From: JBCBZH01 sp039815415
Lineage (GTDB): Bacteria > Bacteroidota > Rhodothermia > Rhodothermales > Rubricoccaceae
Length of the DNA stretch: 6,947 nt
Reading direction: 5' to 3'
Assembly (NCBI GenBank): GCA_039815415.1
Contig: JBCBZH010000239.1
Location: 1-6,947, forward strand
Shown here: positions 1 to 5,792 of the stretch, in pieces
Layout: each line of letters opens with the position of its first letter
Position numbering within the stretch: position 1 is the first letter of the stretch
The notes under the pieces: generated by a model
Database searches by the model: none
What the model saw: the letters and a program-made list of their open reading frames with translations, nothing else
What the model was told of the DNA's origin: nothing
Position numbers and translations under genes: made by a program

Positions 1-199
1 GCCCAACCAGCGCCGCCTTGACGCTCACCACCAGCTCTGGACTGGAGGTTCCTATCGCGACCACCGTCAGGCCAACCACGAGAGGCGTGATTCCGATTCG
101 AAGCGCAAGCGCACTGGCTCCGCGAACAAGAGCCTCTGCCCCCGCCAACAAGAGAAGCACGCCGCCGCCCATAGCGAGCAGACTCAGAAACGGAGACAT
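1..199 (-). CDS. Ca2+/Na+ antiporter (CaCA family, YrbG-like), N-terminal fragment
   Basis: This is a minus-strand gene starting at the ATG at 199 and running off the left edge, so only the first 66 residues are present. The translation starts MSPFLSLLAMGGGVLLLLAG, a hydrophobic first helix (about residues 4-20) followed by AEALVRGASALA. It then reads through the diagnostic alpha-1 repeat segment GLTVVAIGTSSPELVVS (about residues 43-59). In the family of K+-dependent or independent Na+/Ca2+ exchangers, the GTSxPEL core carries the acidic ion-binding residue, here E55. The product should be an inner-membrane cation/Ca2+ exchanger of about 300-350 residues, most of it outside the window. No Shine-Dalgarno is visible; the bases before the ATG are pyrimidine-rich (204-215 on the complement). 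It lies 85 bp downstream of nhaA on the same strand, so the two could form a cation-transport pair, but a strong hairpin sits between them. The family call is secure; the transported ion is inferred. Confidence 0.88.
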   Translation of the reverse strand, partial: MSPFLSLLAMGGGVLLLLAGAEALVRGASALALRIGITPLVVGLTVVAIGTSSPELVVSVKAALVG

Positions 200-228
200 A
201 GGCGAAGAAGAGGAGCGTTCAAGCGAAT

Positions 229-260
229 CGGCCGCAGGCGTTCCAAAGTGCCTGCGGCCG
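229..260 (-). repeat. GC-rich inverted repeat between nhaA and the Ca2+/Na+ antiporter
   Basis: An 11-bp perfect inverted repeat (229-239 cggccgcaggc, 250-260 gcctgcggccg) encloses a 10-base loop. On the minus strand it begins 24 bases after the nhaA stop codon and ends 29 bases before the ATG of the next gene, a typical place for a terminator or an mRNA-stabilising hairpin. Neither strand has a T run after the stem, so a classical intrinsic terminator is not shown. Intergenic processing or attenuation is an equally good reading. Confidence 0.6.
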
Positions 261-284
261 AAGGGTTCCGTCAGCTCGCGATCG

Positions 285-1649
285 TCACGCTACAGCCGCG
301 ACTGGCTCCTCTGCCACATCGGCTGGCGAGGGCAGGTCATCCGATGTGTCGATGGTTGGAGCGACGCGCGTCAGCACGATGGCACCGAGGATGCCTGAGA
401 TCAAGGAGGCAGCCAGAATGCCCAGCTTCGCGCTGTCGAGGAGCGGCCCGGAACCGAAGGCCAGGTTGGCGATGAAGATCGACATCGTAAACCCAATACC
501 GGTCAGGAAGCTGACGCCAAGCACGTGCGTCCAGGTCACATTCTTGGGCAGTTGGGCGATTCCCACCTTCACCGCAACGAAAGCCAGAAGCATCACGCCC
601 ACCGGCTTGCCAACCACCAGCCCCAGCATCACCCCCAGCGCGACGGCGTCCGTCATGAGTTCACCGATGCCGGCACCAAACGCGACACCTGCGTTCGCCA
701 GCGCGAAGACGGGCATGATGAAGAAAGCCACGAAGCCGTGGAGGCCGTGCTCCAGGCGCTGCAACGGCGGCTCAATGTCGTGAATGCTGGCCTCCATGCT
801 ATGGACGGCTGCCATCTGGTCGGGTGTGGGTTGCGTCGGCGACCCGGCGATTCCCTCGCGAAACTTGGTGAGCAGTGCCGAGATGCGGTCTGCGAACTGA
901 AGCTCGTCCACTTGGCGCGTCGCGGGGATCGTGAGCGCCACCAGTACCCCTGCGATGGTGGCGTGAACGCCCGACTTGAGCATCGCGACCCAGGCCGCCA
1001 GCCCGATGAGGCCATAAATGACGGGCTTCTGAACCCCGAGTCGGTTGATCAGGAACAGCAGGCCCACCAGCGCGAGTGAGATAAACAGGGCTGTCGTCTT
1101 GACCTCAGCTGTGTAAAAAATCGCGATGACAATCACGGCTCCCAGGTCGTCCACGATGGCAACCGCCGTCAGGAACACTTTGAGGGCAAGCGGGGCACGG
1201 CTGCCCAACAGCGCCAGGACGCCCAGTGCAAAGGCGATGTCGGTTGCCATCGGGATGCCCCAGCCCCCCTGGCGAATCGGGTCTGCGCCCGATGTCATCA
1301 GCACGTACAGGAGAGCTGGAACCAGCATGCCTCCAATGGCCGCAAAAATCGCCAGCGCTGCGCTCCGGGGCGAGGACAGCTCGCCAGCCATCACTTCTCG
1401 CTTGATCTCCAGCCCAACGACAAAGAAGAAGATGGCCATCAGACCATCGTTCACCCACAGGATGAGTGGCTTCTCAATGATGAGCGCCCCCCCCCCGACC
1501 GTGATGACCGTTTCCCACAACGCCGAGTAGGCCGCTCCGAGCGGGCTGTTTGCCCAGATCAGAGCAATGACGGCCGCGACAAGAAGGAGCACGCCACCGG
1601 CGGCTTCGGTCTTAAAGAACGAGGTAAAAGGTCGAAGGAGAGTCTGCAT
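285..1649 (-). CDS. nhaA: Na+/H+ antiporter NhaA
   Basis: A 454-residue inner-membrane antiporter that exports Na+ (or Li+) in exchange for H+, important for pH and salt homeostasis. Numbering from the chosen start, the sequence shows the family's hallmarks in order: TEAAGG near the N-terminus, VNDGLMAIFFFVVGLEIKRE (about 66-85), ATDIAFALGVLALLGSR with D137, the ion-binding pair AIVDDLGA (D167-D168), KSGVHAT with H229, FALANAG, GKPVG with K348 (equivalent to E. coli K300), and GIGFTMSIFIANLAFG. The stretch between the helix ending near IPA and RLEHGLHG is about 40 residues longer than in E. coli NhaA, which is common outside enterobacteria. I chose the ATG at 1649 because homologues start near RPFTSFFKTEAAGG. 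An in-frame GTG at 1736 would add 29 residues without family similarity; neither start has a good ribosome binding site. Codons 52-55 lie in a run of ten G. The antiporter fragment follows 85 bp downstream on the same strand. Confidence 0.95.
   Translation of the reverse strand: MQTLLRPFTSFFKTEAAGGVLLLVAAVIALIWANSPLGAAYSALWETVITVGGGALIIEKPLILWVNDGLMAIFFFVVGLEIKREVMAGELSSPRSAALAIFAAIGGMLVPALLYVLMTSGADPIRQGGWGIPMATDIAFALGVLALLGSRAPLALKVFLTAVAIVDDLGAVIVIAIFYTAEVKTTALFISLALVGLLFLINRLGVQKPVIYGLIGLAAWVAMLKSGVHATIAGVLVALTIPATRQVDELQFADRISALLTKFREGIAGSPTQPTPDQMAAVHSMEASIHDIEPPLQRLEHGLHGFVAFFIMPVFALANAGVAFGAGIGELMTDAVALGVMLGLVVGKPVGVMLLAFVAVKVGIAQLPKNVTWTHVLGVSFLTGIGFTMSIFIANLAFGSGPLLDSAKLGILAASLISGILGAIVLTRVAPTIDTSDDLPSPADVAEEPVAAVA
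1487..1496. repeat. C10/G10 homopolymer inside nhaA
   Basis: Ten consecutive C on the plus strand, read as G10 in the nhaA message, encode Gly-Gly-Gly and the first base of an Ala codon (residues 52-55 from the 1649 start). The tract lies just before the segment LIIEKPLILWVNDG. Gain or loss of one base would shift the frame early and remove almost all of the transporter. Homopolymers of this length are prone to slipped-strand mispairing and to sequencing error. The frame as given is intact. Confidence 0.9.
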
Positions 1650-1976
1650 ATGGGCGGGTTCGAATCGGTTCGCCTCATCAACAGATGAGATGAACCGTGG
1701 GTGAGCAGGTCGTACCCCGACGTGGGCACGAGGCACCGTTTCGAGCTGGCGGGCCAGCAGGCAACGGCATGTCTGAAAAGCCTACCGGCTCCGTTTAGAC
1801 AGAGTCAGCAACCCGAGCCATGAACCACACAACCACATCGACGAACGCTCAGGAGTGCGAAGCAGCATGCGGTCTTGGCGGACGGGCAATCGAATCACTT
1901 GTGCAAACGAGTAGATAGCCTCATCAACCCGACTCATGCCAAGAGGTTGCCGCAAATCGTCTTCATGAAGACAGAT
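1650..1976. other. Gene-free stretch upstream of nhaA and downstream of the EEP gene
   Basis: About 330 bp with no convincing gene. It should hold the nhaA promoter and 5' leader, read on the minus strand, and any terminator of the EEP gene. Visible structure includes a 5-bp hairpin gctgg/ccagc at 1745-1758 with loop cggg. A second possible minus-strand stem, ctctg/cggag at 1790-1805, pairs fully only when G-U is allowed on that strand. A 14-bp palindrome lies at 1959-1972. A 32-codon plus-strand reading frame (1820-1918, ATG to TAG) has no ribosome binding site or recognisable similarity, and I do not call it. I cannot place a sigma factor site with confidence. Confidence 0.5.
1959..1972. 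repeat. 14-bp perfect palindrome after the EEP gene
   Basis: The sequence gtcttcatgaagac is its own reverse complement. It lies 4 bp beyond the EEP stop codon on the minus strand, about 310 bp upstream of the nhaA start. It could be a dimeric regulator's operator or a weak 3' hairpin. There is no T tract next to it, so I do not call a terminator. Confidence 0.5.
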
Positions 1977-3125
1977 TCACCCGTCTGATGCCCACCGGAG
2001 TTGCGTCAGAACCGGCCGGTGATCTGAAAATCCTACATCCATGACATGGGCCGAAGCCACCTCAAACGCAGGATCCACGTAGACATGGTCGATGCGAACT
2101 AGAGGGCGTGCCGCGTGATAGGTCCCTCCCCACCCCAAGCCGGCCCCGTGGTGGAAGGCGTCCTCTCGCCGAACACCAGCGTGTCGTAGGTGGCGGGCGG
2201 ACCAGTTATCCGCCGTCGAATTGAAGTCGCCTGCGACGATGACCGGAAGCGTCTCCTCAGCGATGCGGGCACCAATCTGTTCTGCCTCACTAGCGCGCTG
2301 GGCGTATACCCGGCGGTACTGTCGGAGATAGCGCCCCCACGTGGAGGGCCGGTTCCAGATCACTTCAGGATCCTCCCACGGCTTCGTTGGCCCAAACGAA
2401 CGCAGGTGCAGGTTGTATAGCACAAACTCACGCCCCTCCCACCGAAGATGAGACCGGAGCGCGATGGACATGTCCGACCCTCCGTCAGGAACGATCCCCT
2501 CCTGCTCCACCACCTCGATTCCTCGCCCCCTACGCACCAACACAGGCACTCCAATCTCGGGGCGGCTCCGCTCTTCCAAGCTCTGGAGCGTATCTGGAAT
2601 CGCCAGCTCGTAGGGCGCGCGCGCGAGAATCGCGGCGACATGAACCGCCTCCTCATGATTCACCAGCTCGTGACTGACCCACGTGTCCTGGAGCAACAAC
2701 AGATCTGGTGCCACCGACTGCGCAAACGCTGCCGCAGAATCCCGTAGGCTTTCCTGGCTGGGCCCTGTTTGCGGCAAGTTGAACGTCGTCAGGTGCAGAG
2801 TGTCTGGCCCAGGCGTCGGGCTGGCGAGCCGCGATGGCACATCAGCGCGAACCAGCACCAGCGCGAGCAGCACGGCGTGAACCACGAGGAGGCCCCTCCA
2901 CCGGAGAAGCATTGCCCCGAGCGTGGTCAGGGCAAGGACCGAGGCTGCGTAGGGCAGGCCGATCGCGACCAACTGCGCCCACCAGAACCAGCGCGGATGC
3001 AGCAGGGCTGCCGCCAGCCCGATGGCGACGGCGGCCACCACCGGGGCATCCACCAGAGCAAACAGAAACCGGGTGACACGCTCGCGTCGGGGCCGGGCCG
3101 GCGTCCGCGACGGGCTATCCGTCAC
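1977..3125 (-). CDS. Membrane-anchored endonuclease/exonuclease/phosphatase (EEP) family protein
   Basis: A 382-residue protein with a basic N-terminus (RPRRER, 11-16), three hydrophobic helices (about 19-43, 46-74 and 78-92), and a C-terminal EEP domain (about 109-378). Domain motifs are in the usual order: TTFNL (N116), LLLLQDTW (Q146, D147), LYNLHLRS (N238, H240), VIVAGDFNST (D300, N302), RIDHVYV (D346, H347) and FSDHRPV (D368, H369). The family hydrolyses phosphodiesters in nucleic acids or phospho-lipids and sugars with Mg2+; the substrate here is unknown. The metal-binding Glu of the usual LQE motif is Asp, a conservative change. The topology suggests a tethered domain, side not certain. 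I chose the GTG at 3125, which overlaps the pseudo-rhomboid's end by 11 bp and has GAGG six bases upstream. The frame stays open further upstream to 3473, but that part is out-of-frame rhomboid sequence. As third gene of the rhomboid trio it is probably translationally coupled. Confidence 0.85.
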   Translation of the reverse strand: MTDSPSRTPARPRRERVTRFLFALVDAPVVAAVAIGLAAALLHPRWFWWAQLVAIGLPYAASVLALTTLGAMLLRWRGLLVVHAVLLALVLVRADVPSRLASPTPGPDTLHLTTFNLPQTGPSQESLRDSAAAFAQSVAPDLLLLQDTWVSHELVNHEEAVHVAAILARAPYELAIPDTLQSLEERSRPEIGVPVLVRRGRGIEVVEQEGIVPDGGSDMSIALRSHLRWEGREFVLYNLHLRSFGPTKPWEDPEVIWNRPSTWGRYLRQYRRVYAQRASEAEQIGARIAEETLPVIVAGDFNSTADNWSARHLRHAGVRREDAFHHGAGLGWGGTYHAARPLVRIDHVYVDPAFEVASAHVMDVGFSDHRPVLTQLRWASDG

Positions 3126-4050
3126 GGCTGGCCTCGTCCAGGATGCGCTTCTCTTCCGCCGTGAGGCTGTCGTAGCCTTTGTCCAGAATCTTGTCGAGGA
3201 CGGCATCGACGGTTGGGGGAGGTGTGCTGGAGCGCTTCCGCGAGCTGGCGGCCCGGGTTGCCACGGCTTTGCCCATCGTGCGTGAGGACGAGCTGGCGTC
3301 CGAGGAGGAGAATCGGCTTCCTCGCTTCTGCGTCGGAGCGGACCGTGGCGTGCTCTTCGGACGACGCTCGAACAGAGGCAGTGCCCACGCCGCCAGATCG
3401 ATGCCGCGCTGGTACGCTTTGGCGAATAGAAACCCGAACAGCGCCGCGCCAAGCAAAGACGCATTCGGCGCAAACAGGCTGAGTACTACGAACGCGATGG
3501 CGATCCACTTGAGAGCAATCACCCCAAGCAGGAACAGGCCGATTCCCCGATTCGGATACAGCGTGGCGACACAGACGAGAACCGCGGTTACAGGTCCCCA
3601 CGCCCCCGCGTAGAAGGGACGAACCGGCGGAGCGCTGATCACAGCTCCGAGCGCCAGCGCGAGAGCACCACCAACGATGGCTGCGCCCATGTACAACCCG
3701 AACAGCCGATATCCCCCGAGGCTTTCCTCAAAATCGCGCCCGAGCCAGTGCAGCCAGTACATGGCGAACGCAAACGCGATGATTCCCCAGAGCCCGCCCA
3801 TGATGGGCTCGAAGAACGTGTAGGTGAACAGCGTCCAGGGGCGAAACAGCGCTGCTGACGGATCGCCCGGCAGCGTGAGGAGATCGATCAGCAGAGTGTA
3901 GATCGCCCCCAGCCCGAAGGCCGCGAGGATCGCCAGCACCGCGGACACGGCGAACGACGCCAGGTTGACAGTCAGAAGCAGGCGCAGCGCTGGCGGCAAC
4001 GCGGCGCGCCAGATCTGAAAGCGGGCAGATGGAGAATTGGGGTCGGACAT
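3115..4050 (-). CDS. Rhomboid-fold pseudoprotease with C-terminal helical domain (DUF6576-like)
   Basis: A 311-residue polytopic membrane protein. Residues about 20-225 have the rhomboid layout, and the segment HWLGRDFEESLGGYRLF (101-117) matches the conserved loop W..G..FE...G..RF of the active rhomboid next door. The active-site motif GASG is replaced by GAWG (149-152), so the nucleophile Ser is Trp151. The protein's only His is H101, so no catalytic His is possible. The loop-1 H....H...N motif is also missing, with Ala at the aligned positions 92 and 96. It should be non-proteolytic. A Ser/Arg/Pro-rich linker (about 228-280) leads to a short helical end, VDAVLDKILDKGYDSLTAEE (281-300) and onwards. 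This resembles the C-terminal domain found on Bacteroidota rhomboids, which I recall as DUF6576. The start is the ATG at 4050; no strong Shine-Dalgarno. It lies 51 bp after the active rhomboid and overlaps the EEP gene by 11 bp. A regulatory or substrate-adaptor role is inferred. Confidence 0.85.
   Translation of the reverse strand: MSDPNSPSARFQIWRAALPPALRLLLTVNLASFAVSAVLAILAAFGLGAIYTLLIDLLTLPGDPSAALFRPWTLFTYTFFEPIMGGLWGIIAFAFAMYWLHWLGRDFEESLGGYRLFGLYMGAAIVGGALALALGAVISAPPVRPFYAGAWGPVTAVLVCVATLYPNRGIGLFLLGVIALKWIAIAFVVLSLFAPNASLLGAALFGFLFAKAYQRGIDLAAWALPLFERRPKSTPRSAPTQKRGSRFSSSDASSSSRTMGKAVATRAASSRKRSSTPPPTVDAVLDKILDKGYDSLTAEEKRILDEASRDG
3132..3135 (-). promoter_or_regulatory. Ribosome binding site deciding the EEP start
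   Basis: On the minus strand GAGG (complement of 3132-3135) stands six bases before the GTG at 3125. It is the only clear Shine-Dalgarno-like site in the window and lies inside the last codons of the upstream rhomboid-like gene. That fits translational coupling, and supports the GTG at 3125 over the later in-frame GTG at 3053, which would cut into the first membrane helix. Confidence 0.55.
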
Positions 4051-4101
4051 ATCCAGCGTTGGGGCCCCTTCAGAACGCCCCGGATGCGCAGATTCGCGCG
4101 G

Positions 4102-4785
4102 TTACAAATAGCGTTGCAGCTGGTTCTGGCGCCGCCAGTACAGGATAAGGAGGGCGCCTGTGATCATCCCGCCGAGGTGGGCGAAGTGGGCAACGCCCGC
4201 CTGCACGCCTTGGAACCCAGCGAAGAGACTAAACGCTGCGTACCCGAGTACAAACCACTTGGCCGGAATCGGAACCGGGAGAAAGAGCAGAAAGATCTTC
4301 TGATCGGGGTAGAGCATCGCAAAGGCCGCCATCACGCCCAAGACTCCACCCGATGCGCCGAGGGTCGGGACGGGGCGGACGATCTCTCCCATCCAGAACG
4401 GAAAGGATGTCGTGATGAGTTGGAGCAGACTCGCTCCGAGAATGCAGATCAGGAAGAACGTGAGGAACCGCTTGGATCCCATGGTCCGCTCGACCACCGC
4501 ACCAAACATCCACAGGCCGAACAGATTGAAGAAGAGGTGCCCGAACCCACCGTGCATGAAGCCGCTCGTGAGGAGCTGCCACGGGTAAAACTGGGGAATC
4601 AGCGTAGTCCCGATGGCGTCAGGCGTCCCGGCAGGCCAGAGCATCCCATAAACATCGAGATACCACGAGATAGACGGGATCTGCTGCGCGAGGAACACCA
4701 GCCCGTTGATGATGAGCAGGTTCTGGATCACCGGCGGGAAGGCCGAGAACCCAGAGGGGGGCTGGTAAGCGTTGGCAGTGGACAT
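4102..4785 (-). CDS. Rhomboid family intramembrane serine protease (active site intact)
   Basis: A 227-residue membrane protease that should cut transmembrane substrates within the bilayer. The catalytic dyad is visible: Ser145 in TLGASGGVLG and His203 in HFAHLGGMITG. The loop-1 motif HGGFGHLFFN (H78, H83, N87) and the conserved VVERTMGSKRF segment are also present. Hydrophobic stretches lie at about 22-38, 84-98, 107-128, 147-158, 164-171, 177-190 and 204-217, fitting a six-helix rhomboid core. The start is the ATG at 4785 (MSTANAYQPPSGF). The frame is open upstream to 4911, but those residues look like translated spacer and there is no family similarity there. No Shine-Dalgarno; the bases just before the ATG are pyrimidine-rich. 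It is the first gene of a trio with the pseudo-rhomboid and EEP protein. The substrate cannot be read from the sequence; family identity is certain. Confidence 0.95.
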   Translation of the reverse strand: MSTANAYQPPSGFSAFPPVIQNLLIINGLVFLAQQIPSISWYLDVYGMLWPAGTPDAIGTTLIPQFYPWQLLTSGFMHGGFGHLFFNLFGLWMFGAVVERTMGSKRFLTFFLICILGASLLQLITTSFPFWMGEIVRPVPTLGASGGVLGVMAAFAMLYPDQKIFLLFLPVPIPAKWFVLGYAAFSLFAGFQGVQAGVAHFAHLGGMITGALLILYWRRQNQLQRYL

Positions 4786-4972
4786 GAAGCAGGGAACGAG
4801 CTGGCGAGGAGGCCCACCGGCGAAACTGCACAACGGGGCGACGCGACGCGAAGTTGCATGCTCGGCATGCTCTTGGATGTGCCGCCCGTGCGAAGAATCG
4901 CTTCGCTCCAAACGACGAGCTGGCGCGGATCGTTACAGACGCCGCGGCCCGACCCCGCCTCTCTCCCTCTGC
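4786..4972. promoter_or_regulatory. Divergent intergenic region between the rhomboid and LpxH-like genes
   Basis: A 187-bp spacer between two start codons facing away from each other. It must carry the promoter for at least one side, most likely both. It contains a tandem gcatgctc repeat (4856-4872), a 6-bp hairpin gcgaag/cttcgc (4890-4906, loop aatcg) and a 13-base pyrimidine run (4958-4970) directly before the plus-strand ATG. I could not fix a clear -35/-10 pair or a Bacteroidota-type TAnnTTTG element on either strand. Confidence 0.6.
4856..4872. repeat. Tandem GCATGCTC repeat in the divergent promoter region
   Basis: The octamer gcatgctc occurs at 4856-4863 and again at 4865-4872, one base apart. 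Because gcatgc is itself a palindrome, the pair can also fold as a 6-bp hairpin with a 3-base loop (tcg). The position, roughly mid-way between two divergent genes, is where a regulator could act on both. Function is inferred only. Confidence 0.45.
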
Positions 4973-5758
4973 ATGATTCTCCTGCTCTCGGATCTCCACC
5001 TCGGACGCGGCACAGCGGACCAGAGCCGCGCCGCGGAGCAGGACGTGCTGGACCTGCTCCGGGCTCATGAGGCCGAGATCGTGGACGACGGCGGGATGCT
5101 GGTGCTCAACGGGGATGTCTTCCACGAGTTCATCGAGTACCGCCACCTCGTGCCCAAAGTGGGCGCCCGTCTCACAGGGCTCCTCGCCAACTGGGCCGAC
5201 CGAGGTGCCGAGATTGTCTACGTGGTCGGGAATCGAGACCCGTGGCACATCGACTTTTTCGAATCTGAGATTGGCGTCCGGGTGATCCCCAAATCGATCC
5301 TCCTCGACGCCTTCGGGCAACGCGTGTTCATCTCGCACGGCGACGAGCACGCCTACACGCACCGCCTCTCACTCCGCTTCGAGTCCATTGTGCGTGCGCC
5401 CTGGGCGGCCCGGCTCTACCGCATGATGCTCCCCGGTGATAGCGGCTTCGCGCTAGCACGCTGGGCCAGCCGCACGTTCGGCACCGACGGCGTCCCAGAC
5501 CCGGTGGTCGCCCGCGACCTCTCAGAGGCCGCCCATCGCCAGCTCGAGAGCACGGATGCCGATGTGGTCGTGTTCGGGCATTCCCACGGCGAAGCTCTGG
5601 AGGTCACGCCGCACGGGACCTACATTAACCTTGGCTACTGGTACGGCGCGCGCACGTTCGCACGTCTCGGCGCCGATGGCCCAGCGCTGTATCGCTGGAC
5701 CGACGGTGCTGCGCACCCTCTGACGCTTCCGCCCGTAGCTGCCCCACTCCCCACCTGA
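4973..5758 (+). CDS. LpxH-like UDP-2,3-diacylglucosamine diphosphatase / calcineurin-like metallophosphoesterase
   Basis: A 261-residue soluble dimetal hydrolase. In lipid A synthesis, LpxH-type enzymes cleave UDP-2,3-diacylglucosamine to lipid X and UMP at the inner face of the membrane. The metal-site motifs are all present: SDLHLG (D7, H9), LNGDVF (D48), VVGNRD (N87, R88), ISHGDEH (H122) and VFGHSH (H203, H205). GNRD, rather than the general GNHD, is the form found in classical LpxH. The segments IEYRHLVPK (54-62) and MMLPGDSGFALARWASR (151-167) resemble the Bacteroidota branch, where EYxxxVPK and a following LHPD-type segment are usual. The start is the ATG at 4973, which begins directly with the first beta-strand MILLLSDLHL; the open frame upstream is spacer. 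No Shine-Dalgarno, but a pyrimidine run. The last 15 or so residues are Pro/Ala-rich. A penicillin-binding protein gene follows 34 bp on, suggesting an envelope operon. The superfamily is certain; the substrate is likely but not proven. Confidence 0.8.
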   Translation: MILLLSDLHLGRGTADQSRAAEQDVLDLLRAHEAEIVDDGGMLVLNGDVFHEFIEYRHLVPKVGARLTGLLANWADRGAEIVYVVGNRDPWHIDFFESEIGVRVIPKSILLDAFGQRVFISHGDEHAYTHRLSLRFESIVRAPWAARLYRMMLPGDSGFALARWASRTFGTDGVPDPVVARDLSEAAHRQLESTDADVVVFGHSHGEALEVTPHGTYINLGYWYGARTFARLGADGPALYRWTDGAAHPLTLPPVAAPLPT

Positions 5759-5762
5759 CGTT

Positions 5763-5778
5763 CCGGGCCTCTTCCCGG
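5763..5778 (+). other. Small hairpin between the LpxH-like and penicillin-binding protein genes
   Basis: The 34-bp gap holds ccggg at 5763-5767 and cccgg at 5774-5778 with a 6-base loop, 4 bases after the stop codon. The stem is short and only two T follow, so it would be a poor terminator. The gap is too short for a confident separate promoter, so co-transcription of the two genes is likely. Confidence 0.3.
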
Positions 5779-5792
5779 TTCGCCCCTCTGAC

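Noticed and set aside
1651..1680. A gggttcgaatc string resembling a tRNA T-loop (plus strand), and its complement on the minus strand
   Set aside because: The five-base arms flanking the loop do not pair on either strand, and no acceptor, D or anticodon arm is present; it lies at the nhaA 5' end.
1820..1918. 32-codon plus-strand reading frame with two Cys in the gene-free stretch
   Set aside because: No ribosome binding site, no recognisable motif, and its length is expected by chance.
3126..3473. Extension of the EEP reading frame far upstream, making a 498-residue protein
   Set aside because: This part overlaps the rhomboid-like gene in another frame, is low-complexity Arg/Pro/Ser, and the GTG at 3125 has a better context.
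4786..4911. N-terminal extension of the active rhomboid to 4911, and of the LpxH-like gene back to 4772
   Set aside because: Both extensions are translated spacer without family similarity, and the LpxH-like extension would overlap the start of the rhomboid gene; the starts at 4785 and 4973 fit the domain boundaries.
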